Positions 29,187 through 37,653 are shown, numbered from the stretch's first letter. The stretch is 64,000 nucleotides of DNA from Olsenella massiliensis (GCF_001457795.1 NZ_LN898208.1:62001-126000), one strand, 5' to 3'. Notes: a model not told the origin generated them from the sequence alone. A program made the numbers and translations.

Positions 29187-30134
29187 TCAGCTCCGCGCCC
29201 GGGGATGCGCCTCCAGGTACACCATCCTCACGTGCGTTCGGTCCACATGCGTGTACAGCTGCGTGGTCGCGACGCTGGCATGGCCCAGCAGCTCCTGCAC
29301 CACGCGCAGGTCGGCCCCTCCCTCAAGGAGGTGCGTCGCGAAGCTGTGCCTCAAGGCGTGGGGATGCAGGCCCTCCACGCCCACCATGCGGCCGTAGCGC
29401 TCGACGATGCGATGGGTCGCCTGACGCGTGATGCGAGTGCCCCTCTGGCTCAGGAACACCGCCTGGGTCGTCCTGCCGTGCGCCTGGAGCACGTCGCGCC
29501 AATCCCCCAGATAGCGGGCGAGGGCCGCCTGTGCCGTGCCCAGCAGGGGAACCAGGCGCTCCTTGGATCCCTTGCCCAGCACGCGGACGAGCTCGTCGTC
29601 CAGCGACAGGTCCCTCAGGTCGAGCCCGCACAGCTCGGACACCCGCAGGCCGCAGCCGTACAGCACCTCGAGCATGGCCTTGTCCCGATGGAAGCGGGCC
29701 ACGTTGTCATAGCCGAGCGTGCCCCCCGCGCGCGGCGTGGGCGCAGGCTCCTGAGAGAATGGCTGGTCAAGCAGGGCAAAGACGCGCTCGCGCGAGAGGG
29801 TCTCGGGCAGGCGCTCGGGCTTCTTGGGCAGCGGGACGTCAGCTGCGGGCTGGGCGTCGGAGACCTGCTCGCTCACCATGAAGCGATGGAAGCCCTTGAT
29901 GGCCGAGATCGCCCGCTGCACCGACGAGGCGGCGAGCCCGCGCTCGCCCAGTCGGGCGACGTACGCCTCGATCAGCCCCCTCGTGACGTCGTCGGGCAGG
30001 CTGACGCCCCTCTCGCCCAAAAACGCCAGGTATCGGTCGAGGTCGCGCGCGTAGGCCTCCACCGTGCGCGGCGAGCTCCCCCGCTCGACGCTCAGGTAGT
30101 CAAGATACTCCAGACGCGCGGCAGCCAGGTCCAA
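29187..30134 (-). CDS. xerD: Tyrosine recombinase XerD-like
   Basis: Resolves chromosome dimers at dif with FtsK. The 315-residue product has the N-terminal SAM-like core-binding domain (YLDYLSVERGSSPRTVEAYARDL) and all catalytic residues: Arg in CGLRVSELCGL, Lys in GKGSKERLVP, HALRHSFATH, and His/Tyr in LLGHASVATTQLYTHV. An unusual insertion of about 20 residues (PFSQEPAPTPRAGGTLGYDN) precedes the catalytic domain. TTG at 30134, 4 nt after the pyrG stop, is the first in-frame start that gives the family N-terminus, with GAGGG just upstream. No mobile-element neighbours, so a housekeeping recombinase. Confidence 0.88.
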   Translation of the reverse strand: MDLAAARLEYLDYLSVERGSSPRTVEAYARDLDRYLAFLGERGVSLPDDVTRGLIEAYVARLGERGLAASSVQRAISAIKGFHRFMVSEQVSDAQPAADVPLPKKPERLPETLSRERVFALLDQPFSQEPAPTPRAGGTLGYDNVARFHRDKAMLEVLYGCGLRVSELCGLDLRDLSLDDELVRVLGKGSKERLVPLLGTAQAALARYLGDWRDVLQAHGRTTQAVFLSQRGTRITRQATHRIVERYGRMVGVEGLHPHALRHSFATHLLEGGADLRVVQELLGHASVATTQLYTHVDRTHVRMVYLEAHPRARS

Positions 30135-30138
30135 GCCC

Positions 30139-31794
30139 TCACCCGGCCAAGGTCGCAGGCACGACCTCGCGGCGAGCGACGCCCTCGTGGCGGGCGATGG
30201 CGGCACGCACGAACTCCCTGAACAGGGGCGCCGGCTTCGTCGGACGGCTCTTGAACTCGGGATGGGCCTGGCTGGCGACGAACCAGGGGTGGACGTCCTC
30301 GGGAAGCTCGACCATCTCGACGAGCCGGTCGTCGGGTGACAGGCCGCCAATGACGAGACCCGCCTCGACGAGCTGCTTGCGGTAGGCGTTGTTGACCTCA
30401 AAGCGATGCCGATGGCGCTCGTAGACGAGCTCCTTGCCGTAGGCCTCCAGCGCCAGGGGCCCCAGGACCTTGCAGGGATAGGCGCCCAGGCGCATGGTGC
30501 CGCCCTTGTCGGTGACGTCCTGCTGGTCGGGCATGAGCCCGATGACCGGATGGGGGCACGCGGGCTCGAACTCGGCGGAGTTGGCATGCGCAAGGCCGCA
30601 GACGTTGCGGGCAAACTCGGACACGGCGACCTGCAGCCCCAGGCACACGCCCAGGTACGGGATGCCCCGCGTGCGGGCGAGGCCGGCCGAGAGGATCTTG
30701 CCCTCGACGCCGCGTTTGCCAAAGCCGCCCGGCACCAGGATGCCGTCGGCGTCCGCCAGGACCTCGGCGACGTTGGTCGCGTCGAACTCCTCGCCGTCGA
30801 CGAGCTCGATGTCAACGTTGCGCCCGTAATACACGCCCGAGTGATGCAGCGCCTCGATGACGGAGAGGTAGGCGTCGGGGAGCTGGACGTACTTGCCCAC
30901 GACCTTGATGCTCACCCGGTCCACGACGGCGCTGGCGCCGTGCATGCGGTCCGTGAAGCTCGTCCAGTCCGCGAGGTCGCCGGGGCGCGCCTCAAGGCCG
31001 AGCTTCTCGAGCACCTTCGCGTCAAAGCCCTGGCAGGCGAGGTGGGCGGGCACGTCGTAGATGGACGGGCAGTCGGAGTTCTCAAAGACGCAGTCCTCGT
31101 CGACGTCGCAGAAGTGGGCGATCTTGGCGCGGATGGCGGCGTCCACCTCGTGGTCCGAGCGACAGACGATGAGGTCGGGCTGGATGCCCATGGAGCGCAG
31201 CTCCTTGACGGAGTGCTGCGTGGGCTTGGTCTTGACCTCGTGGGCGGCGGCGATGTAGGGGACGAGGCTCACGTGGATCACGAGCGTGTTGCGCGAGCCC
31301 TTCTCCTTGCGAAACTGCCTGATGGCCTCCACGAAGGACTGCCCCTCTATGTCGCCGATCGTGCCGCCCAGCTCGGTGATCACGACGTCGGCCTGGGTCT
31401 GCTCCTCGATGCGCAGGAAGCGGTGCTTAATCTCGTCGGTGACGTGAGGGATGACCTGCACCGTGCCGCCCAGGAAGTCGCCGGCGCGCTCGCGACTGAT
31501 GAGCGACTGGTAGATGAGGCCCGTGGTGAAGTTGGACTCGCGCGTGAGGTTCTCGTCGATGAAGCGCTCGTAGTGGCCCAGGTCGAGGTCGGTCTCCTTG
31601 CCGTCCTCGGTGACGAAGACCTCGCCGTGCTGGAACGGGCTCATGGTGCCCGGATCGACGTTGAGGTAGGGGTCCGCCTTCTGCATCATGACCTTGTAGC
31701 CCCGCGCCTTGAGAAGGCGGCCCAGCGAGGCCGCCGTGATGCCCTTGCCCAGGGACGAGACCACGCCGCCCGTGACGAAGATGTGCTTGGTCAT
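30139..31794 (-). CDS. pyrG: CTP synthase
   Basis: Converts UTP to CTP with glutamine. The 551-residue product has the synthetase domain (IFVTGGVVSSLGKGITAASLGRLLK, ELGGTIGDIEGQSF) and a C-terminal class I glutaminase with Cys in YLGVCLGLQ and the His-containing motif near SQAHPEFKS. ATG at 31794 gives the canonical MTKHIFVTGG start; its SD GGGAGG is buried in a 9-bp hairpin. It follows recN by 56 nt and precedes xerD by 4 nt. Confidence 0.96.
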   Translation of the reverse strand: MTKHIFVTGGVVSSLGKGITAASLGRLLKARGYKVMMQKADPYLNVDPGTMSPFQHGEVFVTEDGKETDLDLGHYERFIDENLTRESNFTTGLIYQSLISRERAGDFLGGTVQVIPHVTDEIKHRFLRIEEQTQADVVITELGGTIGDIEGQSFVEAIRQFRKEKGSRNTLVIHVSLVPYIAAAHEVKTKPTQHSVKELRSMGIQPDLIVCRSDHEVDAAIRAKIAHFCDVDEDCVFENSDCPSIYDVPAHLACQGFDAKVLEKLGLEARPGDLADWTSFTDRMHGASAVVDRVSIKVVGKYVQLPDAYLSVIEALHHSGVYYGRNVDIELVDGEEFDATNVAEVLADADGILVPGGFGKRGVEGKILSAGLARTRGIPYLGVCLGLQVAVSEFARNVCGLAHANSAEFEPACPHPVIGLMPDQQDVTDKGGTMRLGAYPCKVLGPLALEAYGKELVYERHRHRFEVNNAYRKQLVEAGLVIGGLSPDDRLVEMVELPEDVHPWFVASQAHPEFKSRPTKPAPLFREFVRAAIARHEGVARREVVPATLAG

Positions 31795-31803
31795 AGCCGA
31801 AGC

Positions 31804-31838
31804 CTCCCGTAAGAGATGTCCTGACGCTTTTACGGGAG
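31804..31838 (-). promoter_or_regulatory. Hairpin sequestering the pyrG ribosome binding site
   Basis: A perfect 9-bp inverted repeat CTCCCGTAA/TTACGGGAG (31804-31812 with 31830-31838), extendable by a G-U pair, encloses 17 nt. On the minus strand its 3' arm contains the pyrG SD GGGAGG (31803-31808). It could tune translation or act as part of an attenuator; no U-tract follows. Confidence 0.55.
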
Positions 31839-31850
31839 ACAATGATAACC

Positions 31851-33473
31851 CTACGTCAGCCCGAGCAGCTGCCGGGCATGGGCAATCGACACATCGCTCT
31901 CATCTCCGGCGAGCATGCGGGCGACCTCGCGGACGCGCTGCTCGCCCTCGACGAGGCGCAGCGTGGTCTGAGGGTGCGCCCCCGCGCTCTTCTCGACCAC
32001 GTAGTGACGCATCCCCACGACGGCGACCTGCGGCAGGTGCGTGACGACGATGACCTGGTGGGTCCGGGCGAGACGGGCGAGGACCTGTGCCAGGGCGACG
32101 GCCGCGGAGCCGCCGACGCCGGCGTCGATCTCGTCGAAGACGAGCGTCTCGACGCCGTCGGCGTCGCCGAGGACCGCCTTGCAGGCCAGCATCACACGGC
32201 TGACCTCGCCTCCCGAGGCGATCTTGCGCAGCGGCCTGGCCAAGAGTCCGGCTGCGGGGCGATAGAGCAGCTCGACCTCGCTGGGACCGTCCTCGGCCCA
32301 GAGGCGGCGGGGCCGGCGGCTCATGTCCATCTCGACCTGCGCCGTGCCCATCTCGAGGAAGCGCAGCTGCTCGTTGATGGCCGCCATCAGTCGGGGCGCG
32401 GCGAGGCCCCGCACGCGGTCGAGCTCGTCGGCCGCCGCGTCAAGCCGCGCCTCCGCCGCGTCGAGCGCCGAGCGCGCCCTCTTCAGGCGACGGCCTCCGT
32501 CGCGGGCCGACTCCACGATCTCAAGGGCGGCGCGCCGACGCGCAAGGACGTCGTCCATGCCGGGACCAAAGCGACGCATGAGGCCCTGGAGCTGGGCCAT
32601 GCGCTCCTGCATGCGCGCCAGGGCCTCCTCGTCCACGTCCACCCCGTCGCCGTAGCGCCTGAGCTCGCTCGCGACGTCCCCCATGTCGATGAGGGCGCTC
32701 TCAAGGGAGGAGGCGAACCCCTCGAGGCGCGCGTCGAAGCCGGCCGCGTCGCGCAGGCCCTGAATGACGTCCGAGAGGGCGTCCTCCATGCCGCCGTCGC
32801 CCACGATCGCGTCGTGGGCCCCCGTCGCGGCCCGCAACAGCGCGTCGGCATGCTCAAAGCGCGGCAGCCCCTCCTCGATTCGCTCGAGCTCCCCCTCAAG
32901 CGGGGCGACCTCGTCGATGCGCTCGAGCGTGAAGCTGGCGTCCTCGAGGCGGGCGTCGGCAGCCTGAGTCAGCTCGACGAGGCGCCTCAGCTCGGCGCGG
33001 GCGGCACGGGCGTCCTCAAGGGCCTGGCCGTAGGCGACGCGAGCGGGGCCGACCTCGTCTGCGGCCCAGGCGTCGAGAAGCCCGACGTGCGTCTCGCGCC
33101 GCATGAGCCGCTGATGCTCGTGCTGGCCGCAGAGGTCGATGGAGGCCCCGACGCCCTCGGCGAGCTCGCGCACCGAGGCCACGCGCCCGTCGATCCGCAC
33201 GCGCCCGCGGCCGTCCGCCCCCACGCCCCTGCTCACCACCACGCCGTCAGGGTCCCCGTCGCGCAAGAAGAGGCGGCCCTCGACCAGCAGCCCCTGCGCG
33301 CCCTCGCGCACCGAGCCGACGTCGGCGCGCTCGCCCATGATCAGCTTGACGGCCGTGAGCAGCGCGGTCTTGCCCGTGCCGGTCTCGCCGGTCAGAACCG
33401 TGAGGCCGGCTGCGGGCTCGATCGTCGCCTCGCGGATGAGGGCGACGTCTCGTACGGCAAGCTCGTCAATCAT
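31851..33473 (-). CDS. recN: DNA repair protein RecN
   Basis: SMC-like ATPase acting early in double-strand break repair. The 540-residue product has Walker A TGETGTGKTALL (about residue 30), long coiled-coil arms (Leu/Ala/Arg/Glu-rich, about 150-360), the ABC signature KIASGGEVSRVMLA and Walker B LVFDEIDAGVGG, with the H-loop VTHLPQVA. The start overlaps nadK by 4 nt. tlyA-nadK-recN is a common Gram-positive cluster. Confidence 0.95.
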   Translation of the reverse strand: MIDELAVRDVALIREATIEPAAGLTVLTGETGTGKTALLTAVKLIMGERADVGSVREGAQGLLVEGRLFLRDGDPDGVVVSRGVGADGRGRVRIDGRVASVRELAEGVGASIDLCGQHEHQRLMRRETHVGLLDAWAADEVGPARVAYGQALEDARAARAELRRLVELTQAADARLEDASFTLERIDEVAPLEGELERIEEGLPRFEHADALLRAATGAHDAIVGDGGMEDALSDVIQGLRDAAGFDARLEGFASSLESALIDMGDVASELRRYGDGVDVDEEALARMQERMAQLQGLMRRFGPGMDDVLARRRAALEIVESARDGGRRLKRARSALDAAEARLDAAADELDRVRGLAAPRLMAAINEQLRFLEMGTAQVEMDMSRRPRRLWAEDGPSEVELLYRPAAGLLARPLRKIASGGEVSRVMLACKAVLGDADGVETLVFDEIDAGVGGSAAVALAQVLARLARTHQVIVVTHLPQVAVVGMRHYVVEKSAGAHPQTTLRLVEGEQRVREVARMLAGDESDVSIAHARQLLGLT

Positions 33474-34321
33474 GACCGGCTGTCCCCATAGAACACGCGC
33501 GAGACGCTCCGATAGAAGCTCTGGACGCTGCGGTCGAGCAGGATGACGTCACCGGGACCGCGCCTGACGGAGACGCGCTCGCCCCAAAGCCCCTCGCCGA
33601 TGGGCTGGCCGTCCGCAAAGAAGAGGCGCTCCGACGCGCGCTCTCGCGTGATCTGAATCTCGACGACGTCGTCGGGCGCGGTGATGAACGCGCGCGCCCT
33701 GATGGAGTGCGGGGCCACCGGCACGCAGATCATCCCCGTGCATTCCGGCGTCACGATGGGGCCGCCCGCGGCGAGGGCATAGCCCGTCGATCCGGTGGCG
33801 GTGGACACCACGAAGCCGTCGCCGCGAAGGCGGTCGATGTGGTGGCCCGAGACGGACACGTCAAACGCGATCATGTCGCCCTTGACGCCGTGGGTGAGCG
33901 CCAGGTCGTTGAGGGCGAAGCGCCGTTCCACGAACTCGGAGCCGTCAGGCTTGGTGAAGGTCGCCCGTATGTCGAGCGTGGCGCGATGCGACGCGTGCAT
34001 CGTGCCGTCGAGCGCCGACTGCACGACCTCGACGAGCTCGTCCGGCCCGCCGCAGGTCAAGAAGCCCAGATGACCGTACGAGAGCCCCACGATGGGAATC
34101 TCGGCGTACTCCACGATGCGCGCCGCGCGCAGCAGGGTGCCGTCCCCGCCCAAGGACACCACGAGGCCGACGCCCTCTAGGTCGACGACGCGATCGGGAA
34201 ACAGCTTCTTGTCATGGGCCCAGCGCACCTCGACGCCCTCGCCCTCGAGCCAGGCGGCGAGGCGGCTGGCGCCCCCGACGGCCTCGGGGCGCGAGTAGTT
34301 GGGAACGAGAAGAACCCTCAT
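33470..34321 (-). CDS. nadK: NAD kinase
   Basis: Phosphorylates NAD to NADP. The 283-residue product has GGDGTLLRAAR (phosphate/Mg motif, about residues 53-63), GHLGFLT, the ALNDLALTHG motif and the conserved STATGSTGYALAAGGPI. ATG at 34321 follows AAAGGCGGCGAC; upstream in-frame ATGs lie before the family N-terminus. Confidence 0.95.
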   Translation of the reverse strand: MRVLLVPNYSRPEAVGGASRLAAWLEGEGVEVRWAHDKKLFPDRVVDLEGVGLVVSLGGDGTLLRAARIVEYAEIPIVGLSYGHLGFLTCGGPDELVEVVQSALDGTMHASHRATLDIRATFTKPDGSEFVERRFALNDLALTHGVKGDMIAFDVSVSGHHIDRLRGDGFVVSTATGSTGYALAAGGPIVTPECTGMICVPVAPHSIRARAFITAPDDVVEIQITRERASERLFFADGQPIGEGLWGERVSVRRGPGDVILLDRSVQSFYRSVSRVFYGDSRS

Positions 34322-34420
34322 GTCGCCGCCTTTCCCCAAACTGATGGACCTGGCCATGGGCCACCTGCAGTGTAGCATCCCCATGGCATGGCTGCGACGC
34401 ATGCGTCCCGTCCGTGCGCG

Positions 34421-35239
34421 CTAGGCGACGACGCAGGCGCCCCGCAGCACGACCGCCTCGAGGTCAAGGTCGCCCTCGGCGCCCCGCCCCGCCGCCCGGG
34501 CCAGCAGCAGGAACTCCCGGTTTCCCTTGTGCCCGCGCAGGGGGCTCGGACAGGCCGCGCGGGGCGAGAGCCCCCGCTCGACGCAGGCGGCCGCCACGCT
34601 CCTGAGGGCCCCGACCTGCACGTCCGCGTCACGCACGACCCCGCCCTCGCCCACGTCGGCGCGAGCTGCCTCGAACTGGGGCTTCACCAGCGTCAGGAAC
34701 GACCCGTCCGAAGCCAAAAGATGCGCCACGGCAGGCAGCACCGTCCTGACCGAGGTGAAGGAGACGTCGCAGACCGCCAGGTCGATGCTCCCCGCCCGCT
34801 CGGGCGTGGGCAGGTCAACCACGTTGGTGCGCTCGAGCAGCTCCACCCGCGCGTCGCATCGAAGCGACCAGGCAAACTGTGCGTAGCCGACGTCGACGGC
34901 AAGGACGCTGCGCGCCCCATGCCTGAGCAGGCAGTCGGTGAAGCCGCCCGTCGAGCAGCCCACGTCAAGGCAGGCGAGCCCCGTGGGGTCCACCCCGAAC
35001 GCCTCGAGGCCCCGCTCGAGCTTGAGGCCGCCGCGTCCCACGTAGGCGCTGCCGCCGCGCACGTGGACGTCGAGGTCCTCGCGGACGCGCTCCCCCGCAA
35101 AGCTCAGGCGCCTGCCCGCGGCCGAGACGTCGCCGGCCATGATGGCCCGCAGCGCCTCGTCCGTCGTGGAAAACAACGAGCGCCTGACGAGCAGCTCGTC
35201 CAGGCGCAGCTTGGAAACCTTGTCCCGTCCGGCGGCCAC
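34421..35239 (-). CDS. tlyA: TlyA family rRNA (2'-O)-methyltransferase/hemolysin-like
   Basis: TlyA methylates 16S C1409 and 23S C1920 in mycobacteria. The 272-residue product has an S4 RNA-binding domain (KLRLDELLVRRSLFSTTDEALRAIMAGDV) and an FtsJ-like methyltransferase domain with DVGCSTGGFTDCLLRHG and LVKPQFEA. GTG at 35239 follows GAGGCGCCC and begins 7 nt after the xseB stop. Confidence 0.92.
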   Translation of the reverse strand: MAAGRDKVSKLRLDELLVRRSLFSTTDEALRAIMAGDVSAAGRRLSFAGERVREDLDVHVRGGSAYVGRGGLKLERGLEAFGVDPTGLACLDVGCSTGGFTDCLLRHGARSVLAVDVGYAQFAWSLRCDARVELLERTNVVDLPTPERAGSIDLAVCDVSFTSVRTVLPAVAHLLASDGSFLTLVKPQFEAARADVGEGGVVRDADVQVGALRSVAAACVERGLSPRAACPSPLRGHKGNREFLLLARAAGRGAEGDLDLEAVVLRGACVVA

Positions 35240-35246
35240 GGGCGCC

Positions 35247-35516
35247 TCACCCCTCGGCGACGTCCGTGACGTGGCCGGGGCGTCCCTCGGCGGGACGAGC
35301 GGCCTCGCCCGCCGCGAGCTGCGCGGCCTCGCGGGACGAGAGCTCGGTCATGTCAACCAGGTCGACGGCCTTGGATCCCAGGGCGACCGCCTCCTCGAAC
35401 AGGTCGAGGGAGCGCTCGAGCGAGGCGTCCTTGTCCCGCACGGCGGCGATGATCTCGTCAAGGCGGCCCTGAATCGTCTCGATGTCATGATAGCCGGCGG
35501 CATCCGGGCGCGTCAT
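35247..35516 (-). CDS. xseB: Exodeoxyribonuclease VII small subunit
   Basis: XseB partners XseA in exonuclease VII. The 89-residue product has the conserved helical core IQGRLDEIIAAVRDKDASLERSLDLFEEAVALG. Its ATGA overlaps the last codons of the xseA remnant by 4 nt (stop at 35513), which is how I recognise that remnant. The C-terminal tail is Ala/Arg-rich. Without xseA the enzyme would be inactive. Confidence 0.9.
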   Translation of the reverse strand: MTRPDAAGYHDIETIQGRLDEIIAAVRDKDASLERSLDLFEEAVALGSKAVDLVDMTELSSREAAQLAAGEAARPAEGRPGHVTDVAEG

Positions 35517-35614
35517 GCCAGGGCCTCCCCGTCGTGCGGGGCCGCAACGGCCGTCCGGGCGCCCTCGGCCGGCGTGGCTGCTCCCGACCCCTCGCCCGCC
35601 CCGTCGCCCTCCGC
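35513..35614 (-). pseudogene. xseA: 3' remnant of xseA, cut at adapter sequence
   Basis: A frame ending in TGA inside the xseB start codon encodes only about 34 Gly/Ala/Glu-rich residues (ending HDGEALA). It is the expected place and overlap for xseA, but the rest, about 1.2-1.4 kb, is absent and the frame runs directly into a Tn5 mosaic end. Most likely an assembly loss rather than a true deletion. Confidence 0.65.
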
Positions 35615-35652
35615 CTGTCTCTTATACACATCTAGATGTGGATAAGAGGCAG
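35615..35652. other. Nextera/Tn5 mosaic-end adapter palindrome (sequencing artefact)
   Basis: 35615-35633 is exactly CTGTCTCTTATACACATCT, the 19-nt Tn5 mosaic end used in tagmentation libraries. 35634-35652 is its reverse complement with two mismatches (T to G and A to G). The mosaic end is an engineered hybrid and is not expected in a natural chromosome; the head-to-head pair marks an untrimmed adapter join. Confidence 0.93.
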
Positions 35653-36578
35653 GCCCCGCCGGGGGTGCAGGTCGTACTCGCGCACGTCGCGCCGCCCCCC
35701 GAGCGAGGCGCCGCCGGCCCCGCGGCGCCGTCGCCGTCAGACGTGCCCCCCTCGCACGTCGCCTGCTCGGTCATGGCGCGCTCCACGGCGAGGCGGGCCT
35801 GGCCGATGACGTCGTCACCCTGCTCGATGCGGTCGGCGACCCTGCCGAGGACCCCGTTCACGAAGCGCGAGGAGTCATCGGTGCCGTATGCCTTTGCCAG
35901 CTCGACCCCCTCGTCGATGGCCACGGAGACGTCAACCGCGTCGACGGCGAGCATCTCGAAGAGGGCGAGCCTGAGCAGGTTGCGGTCAAGCGAGGGCATG
36001 CGCGAGACGCCCCAGTTGGGAGAGGTCTCGTCCAGGATGTGGTCGAGCGGGACCCTGAGCGCGTCGCAGCCGCAGGCGAGCTCCCGGGCATAGTCATCGA
36101 CGATGCCCGACGCCTCGACGACCTCATAGGAACCGCCGTGCCCGTCCGCGACGAAGCAGCCGGCCGGGCCCATGTCAAAGGCGAGAGGCTCCTCCCTGCG
36201 GGAGAGGGCGCACACGTAGCCCTCGCGGGCGTCATCCCAGACCAGCAGCTTGAAGCCGTGTGCGCGCACGGCGAGCAGACCCTGGTCGCCCACGGCGCGC
36301 AGGCGCACGCGGACGAAGTCGCCGGCGGCCTCGCCGTCGGTCCGGCTTCCCGCGAACTCGCTCCACACCCAGACCTTGCCGTCGTCGGGGTCCTCGAGCG
36401 CGTTGGGCCTGCCGGGGCGGACACGGGCGATGACGTAGTCGCCGGGCACGGCGCCCGAGACCACGTACGAGCACGACAGGACGTCCCTGACGCTCCTGCG
36501 TGAGAACTCGGCCTGGTACAGCAGCTGGACGGCCTGGCTGCGGGCGAGGGTGCGCCCGCGGAAGCAAGTCTCTGACAC
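35653..36578 (-). CDS. nusB: NusB antitermination factor with large internal insertion; 3' end lost at adapter
   Basis: NusB binds boxA RNA with NusE (S10) in rRNA antitermination. The start (RTLARSQAVQLLYQAEFSRRSV) and the C-terminal core (NWGVSRMPSLDRNLLRLALFE and SSRFVNGVLGRVAD) are clearly NusB. Between them, about residues 38-150, lies a segment not found in normal NusB of about 140 residues; it is rich in Val/Gly/Asp and predicted beta-like (DYVIARVRPG, VWVWSEFAG, GFKLLVWDDAREGYV). GTG at 36578 follows AAGGAG by 7 nt. No stop is reached before the adapter at 35652, so the true C-terminus is unknown. Confidence 0.8.
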
Positions 36579-36582
36579 GTCC

Positions 36583-36945
36583 CTACTCCTTGGGAAAGAC
36601 AAGGCTGTCGATGCAGACGTCAACGGCCTTGGGCTCGACGCCCACCTGCTCGCGGATGGCCGCGGCGACGGCCTGGCGCACGTTTGAGGCGAGCGCGACG
36701 AACGGGTAGCCGTAGAAGACCGCCAGATGCACGGTCACGCGCAAATCACCGCCCTCGACGACGGATTCCACGGCCGCCTCGGGAGAGGTGCTCTTGCTGG
36801 TGAACACCGAGATGAGGCTGGAGGCGATGTCGTTTCCCCCCACGCGCACCACTCCCTCGACCCTCTCGGCGGCGAGGGTCACGATGGTGGTGAGGACGTC
36901 CCTCGACACGCCTATGCCGGCAACGAGGAGTTCGGATTCGCTCAT
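36583..36945 (-). CDS. Asp23/Gls24 family protein (second copy)
   Basis: A 120-residue minimal Asp23-domain protein (VAGIGVSRDVLTTIVTLAAERV, VTVHLAVFYGYPFVALASNVRQAVAAAI). It lacks the acidic extensions of the copy at 1.3-1.9 kb. It lies between efp and nusB, a common place for an asp23-like gene in Gram-positive genomes. ATG at 36945 follows AAAGGAACAAG; the stop overlaps the nusB RBS. Confidence 0.88.
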   Translation of the reverse strand: MSESELLVAGIGVSRDVLTTIVTLAAERVEGVVRVGGNDIASSLISVFTSKSTSPEAAVESVVEGGDLRVTVHLAVFYGYPFVALASNVRQAVAAAIREQVGVEPKAVDVCIDSLVFPKE

Positions 36946-36993
36946 CTTGTTCCTTTCGACGTGGGGCGCACGCGGGCGCCGTCTCGACCTTGT

Positions 36994-36999
36994 AGTATA
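36994..36999 (-). promoter_or_regulatory. -10 element upstream of the asp23-nusB genes
   Basis: Minus-strand GCGGGTATACT, with a good TATACT -10 about 50 nt before the asp23 start; no clear -35 at 17 nt. A very similar GCGGTATACT precedes efp at 37720-37725. Confidence 0.45.
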
Positions 37000-37032
37000 C
37001 CCGCACACGGGTCGATAGGGCCCCTAGGGCAG

Positions 37033-37065
37033 GGGACCCGCATGCCGCCGCGGCACGCAGGTCCC
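37033..37065 (-). terminator. Hairpin after efp
   Basis: A 15-bp stem (37033-37047 with 37051-37065), 13 Watson-Crick and 2 G-U-type positions, with a 3-nt loop, 25 nt past the efp stop. No U-tract. Probably terminates or processes efp mRNA ahead of the asp23-nusB promoter. Confidence 0.55.
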
Positions 37066-37089
37066 GTCGTGAGTCATGGGCGCAGGACG

Positions 37090-37653
37090 CTAGACACGCG
37101 AGACGAACTTGCCGTCTCGGGTGTCCACCTTGATGCGCTCGCCCTGGTTGAGGTACATGGGAACCTGGATGGTGGCGCCGGTCTCGATGACGGCGGGCTT
37201 GGTGCCGCCCTGGACGGTGTCGCCCTTGAAGCCCGGGTCGGTCTGCGTGATCTCCACCTCCACGAAGGTGGGGGGCTGGACGGCGTAGAGCACGTCGTTG
37301 GCGTATTGCAGCAGGCAGACGTCGTTCTCCTTGAGGAACTTCACGTTGTCGCCCACCAGGTCCCTCTCGACGGGAATCTGCTCAAAGGACTCCATGTCCA
37401 TGAACCAGAAGGTGTCGCCGTCGCTGTAGAGGTACTGCATCTCGCGCGTCTGCATGTTGACGCTGTCAAACTTGGCGGACTGCTGGAAGTTCTCCTCGTT
37501 CACGCGGCCCGTGCGGATGTCACGATACTTGGTGCGCACGTAGGTGTTGCCCTTGCCCGGCTTGACGTGCTGGGCCTCGAGGATGACGCAGTCCTTGCCC
37601 TTGATGTTGACGCCGAGGCCCACCTTGAGGTCATTGATGCTGAGAGTTGCCAC
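37090..37653 (-). CDS. efp: Elongation factor P
   Basis: Relieves ribosome stalling at polyproline. The 187-residue protein has three beta-barrel domains; the modification-loop region reads HVKPGKGNTYVRTKYR (tip Lys in PGKGNT), and the end is the conserved YLNQGERIKVDTRDGKFVSRV. GTG at 37653 is chosen because it gives the family length and N-terminus (ATLSINDLKVG). No EpmA or EarP is in view. Confidence 0.95.
   Translation of the reverse strand: MATLSINDLKVGLGVNIKGKDCVILEAQHVKPGKGNTYVRTKYRDIRTGRVNEENFQQSAKFDSVNMQTREMQYLYSDGDTFWFMDMESFEQIPVERDLVGDNVKFLKENDVCLLQYANDVLYAVQPPTFVEVEITQTDPGFKGDTVQGGTKPAVIETGATIQVPMYLNQGERIKVDTRDGKFVSRV

Noticed and set aside
35615-35652. A natural Tn5/IS50 end or target-site scar.
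   Set aside because: The first half is the engineered mosaic end, not the wild-type inside or outside end, and no transposase or flanking duplication is present; a library adapter is the better explanation.
35653-35760. A possible start of the missing xseA in a second frame near the adapter (reading VREYDLHPRRG).
   Set aside because: Too short to assign; it lacks the conserved XseA N-terminal OB-fold motifs and runs into the adapter within a dozen codons.
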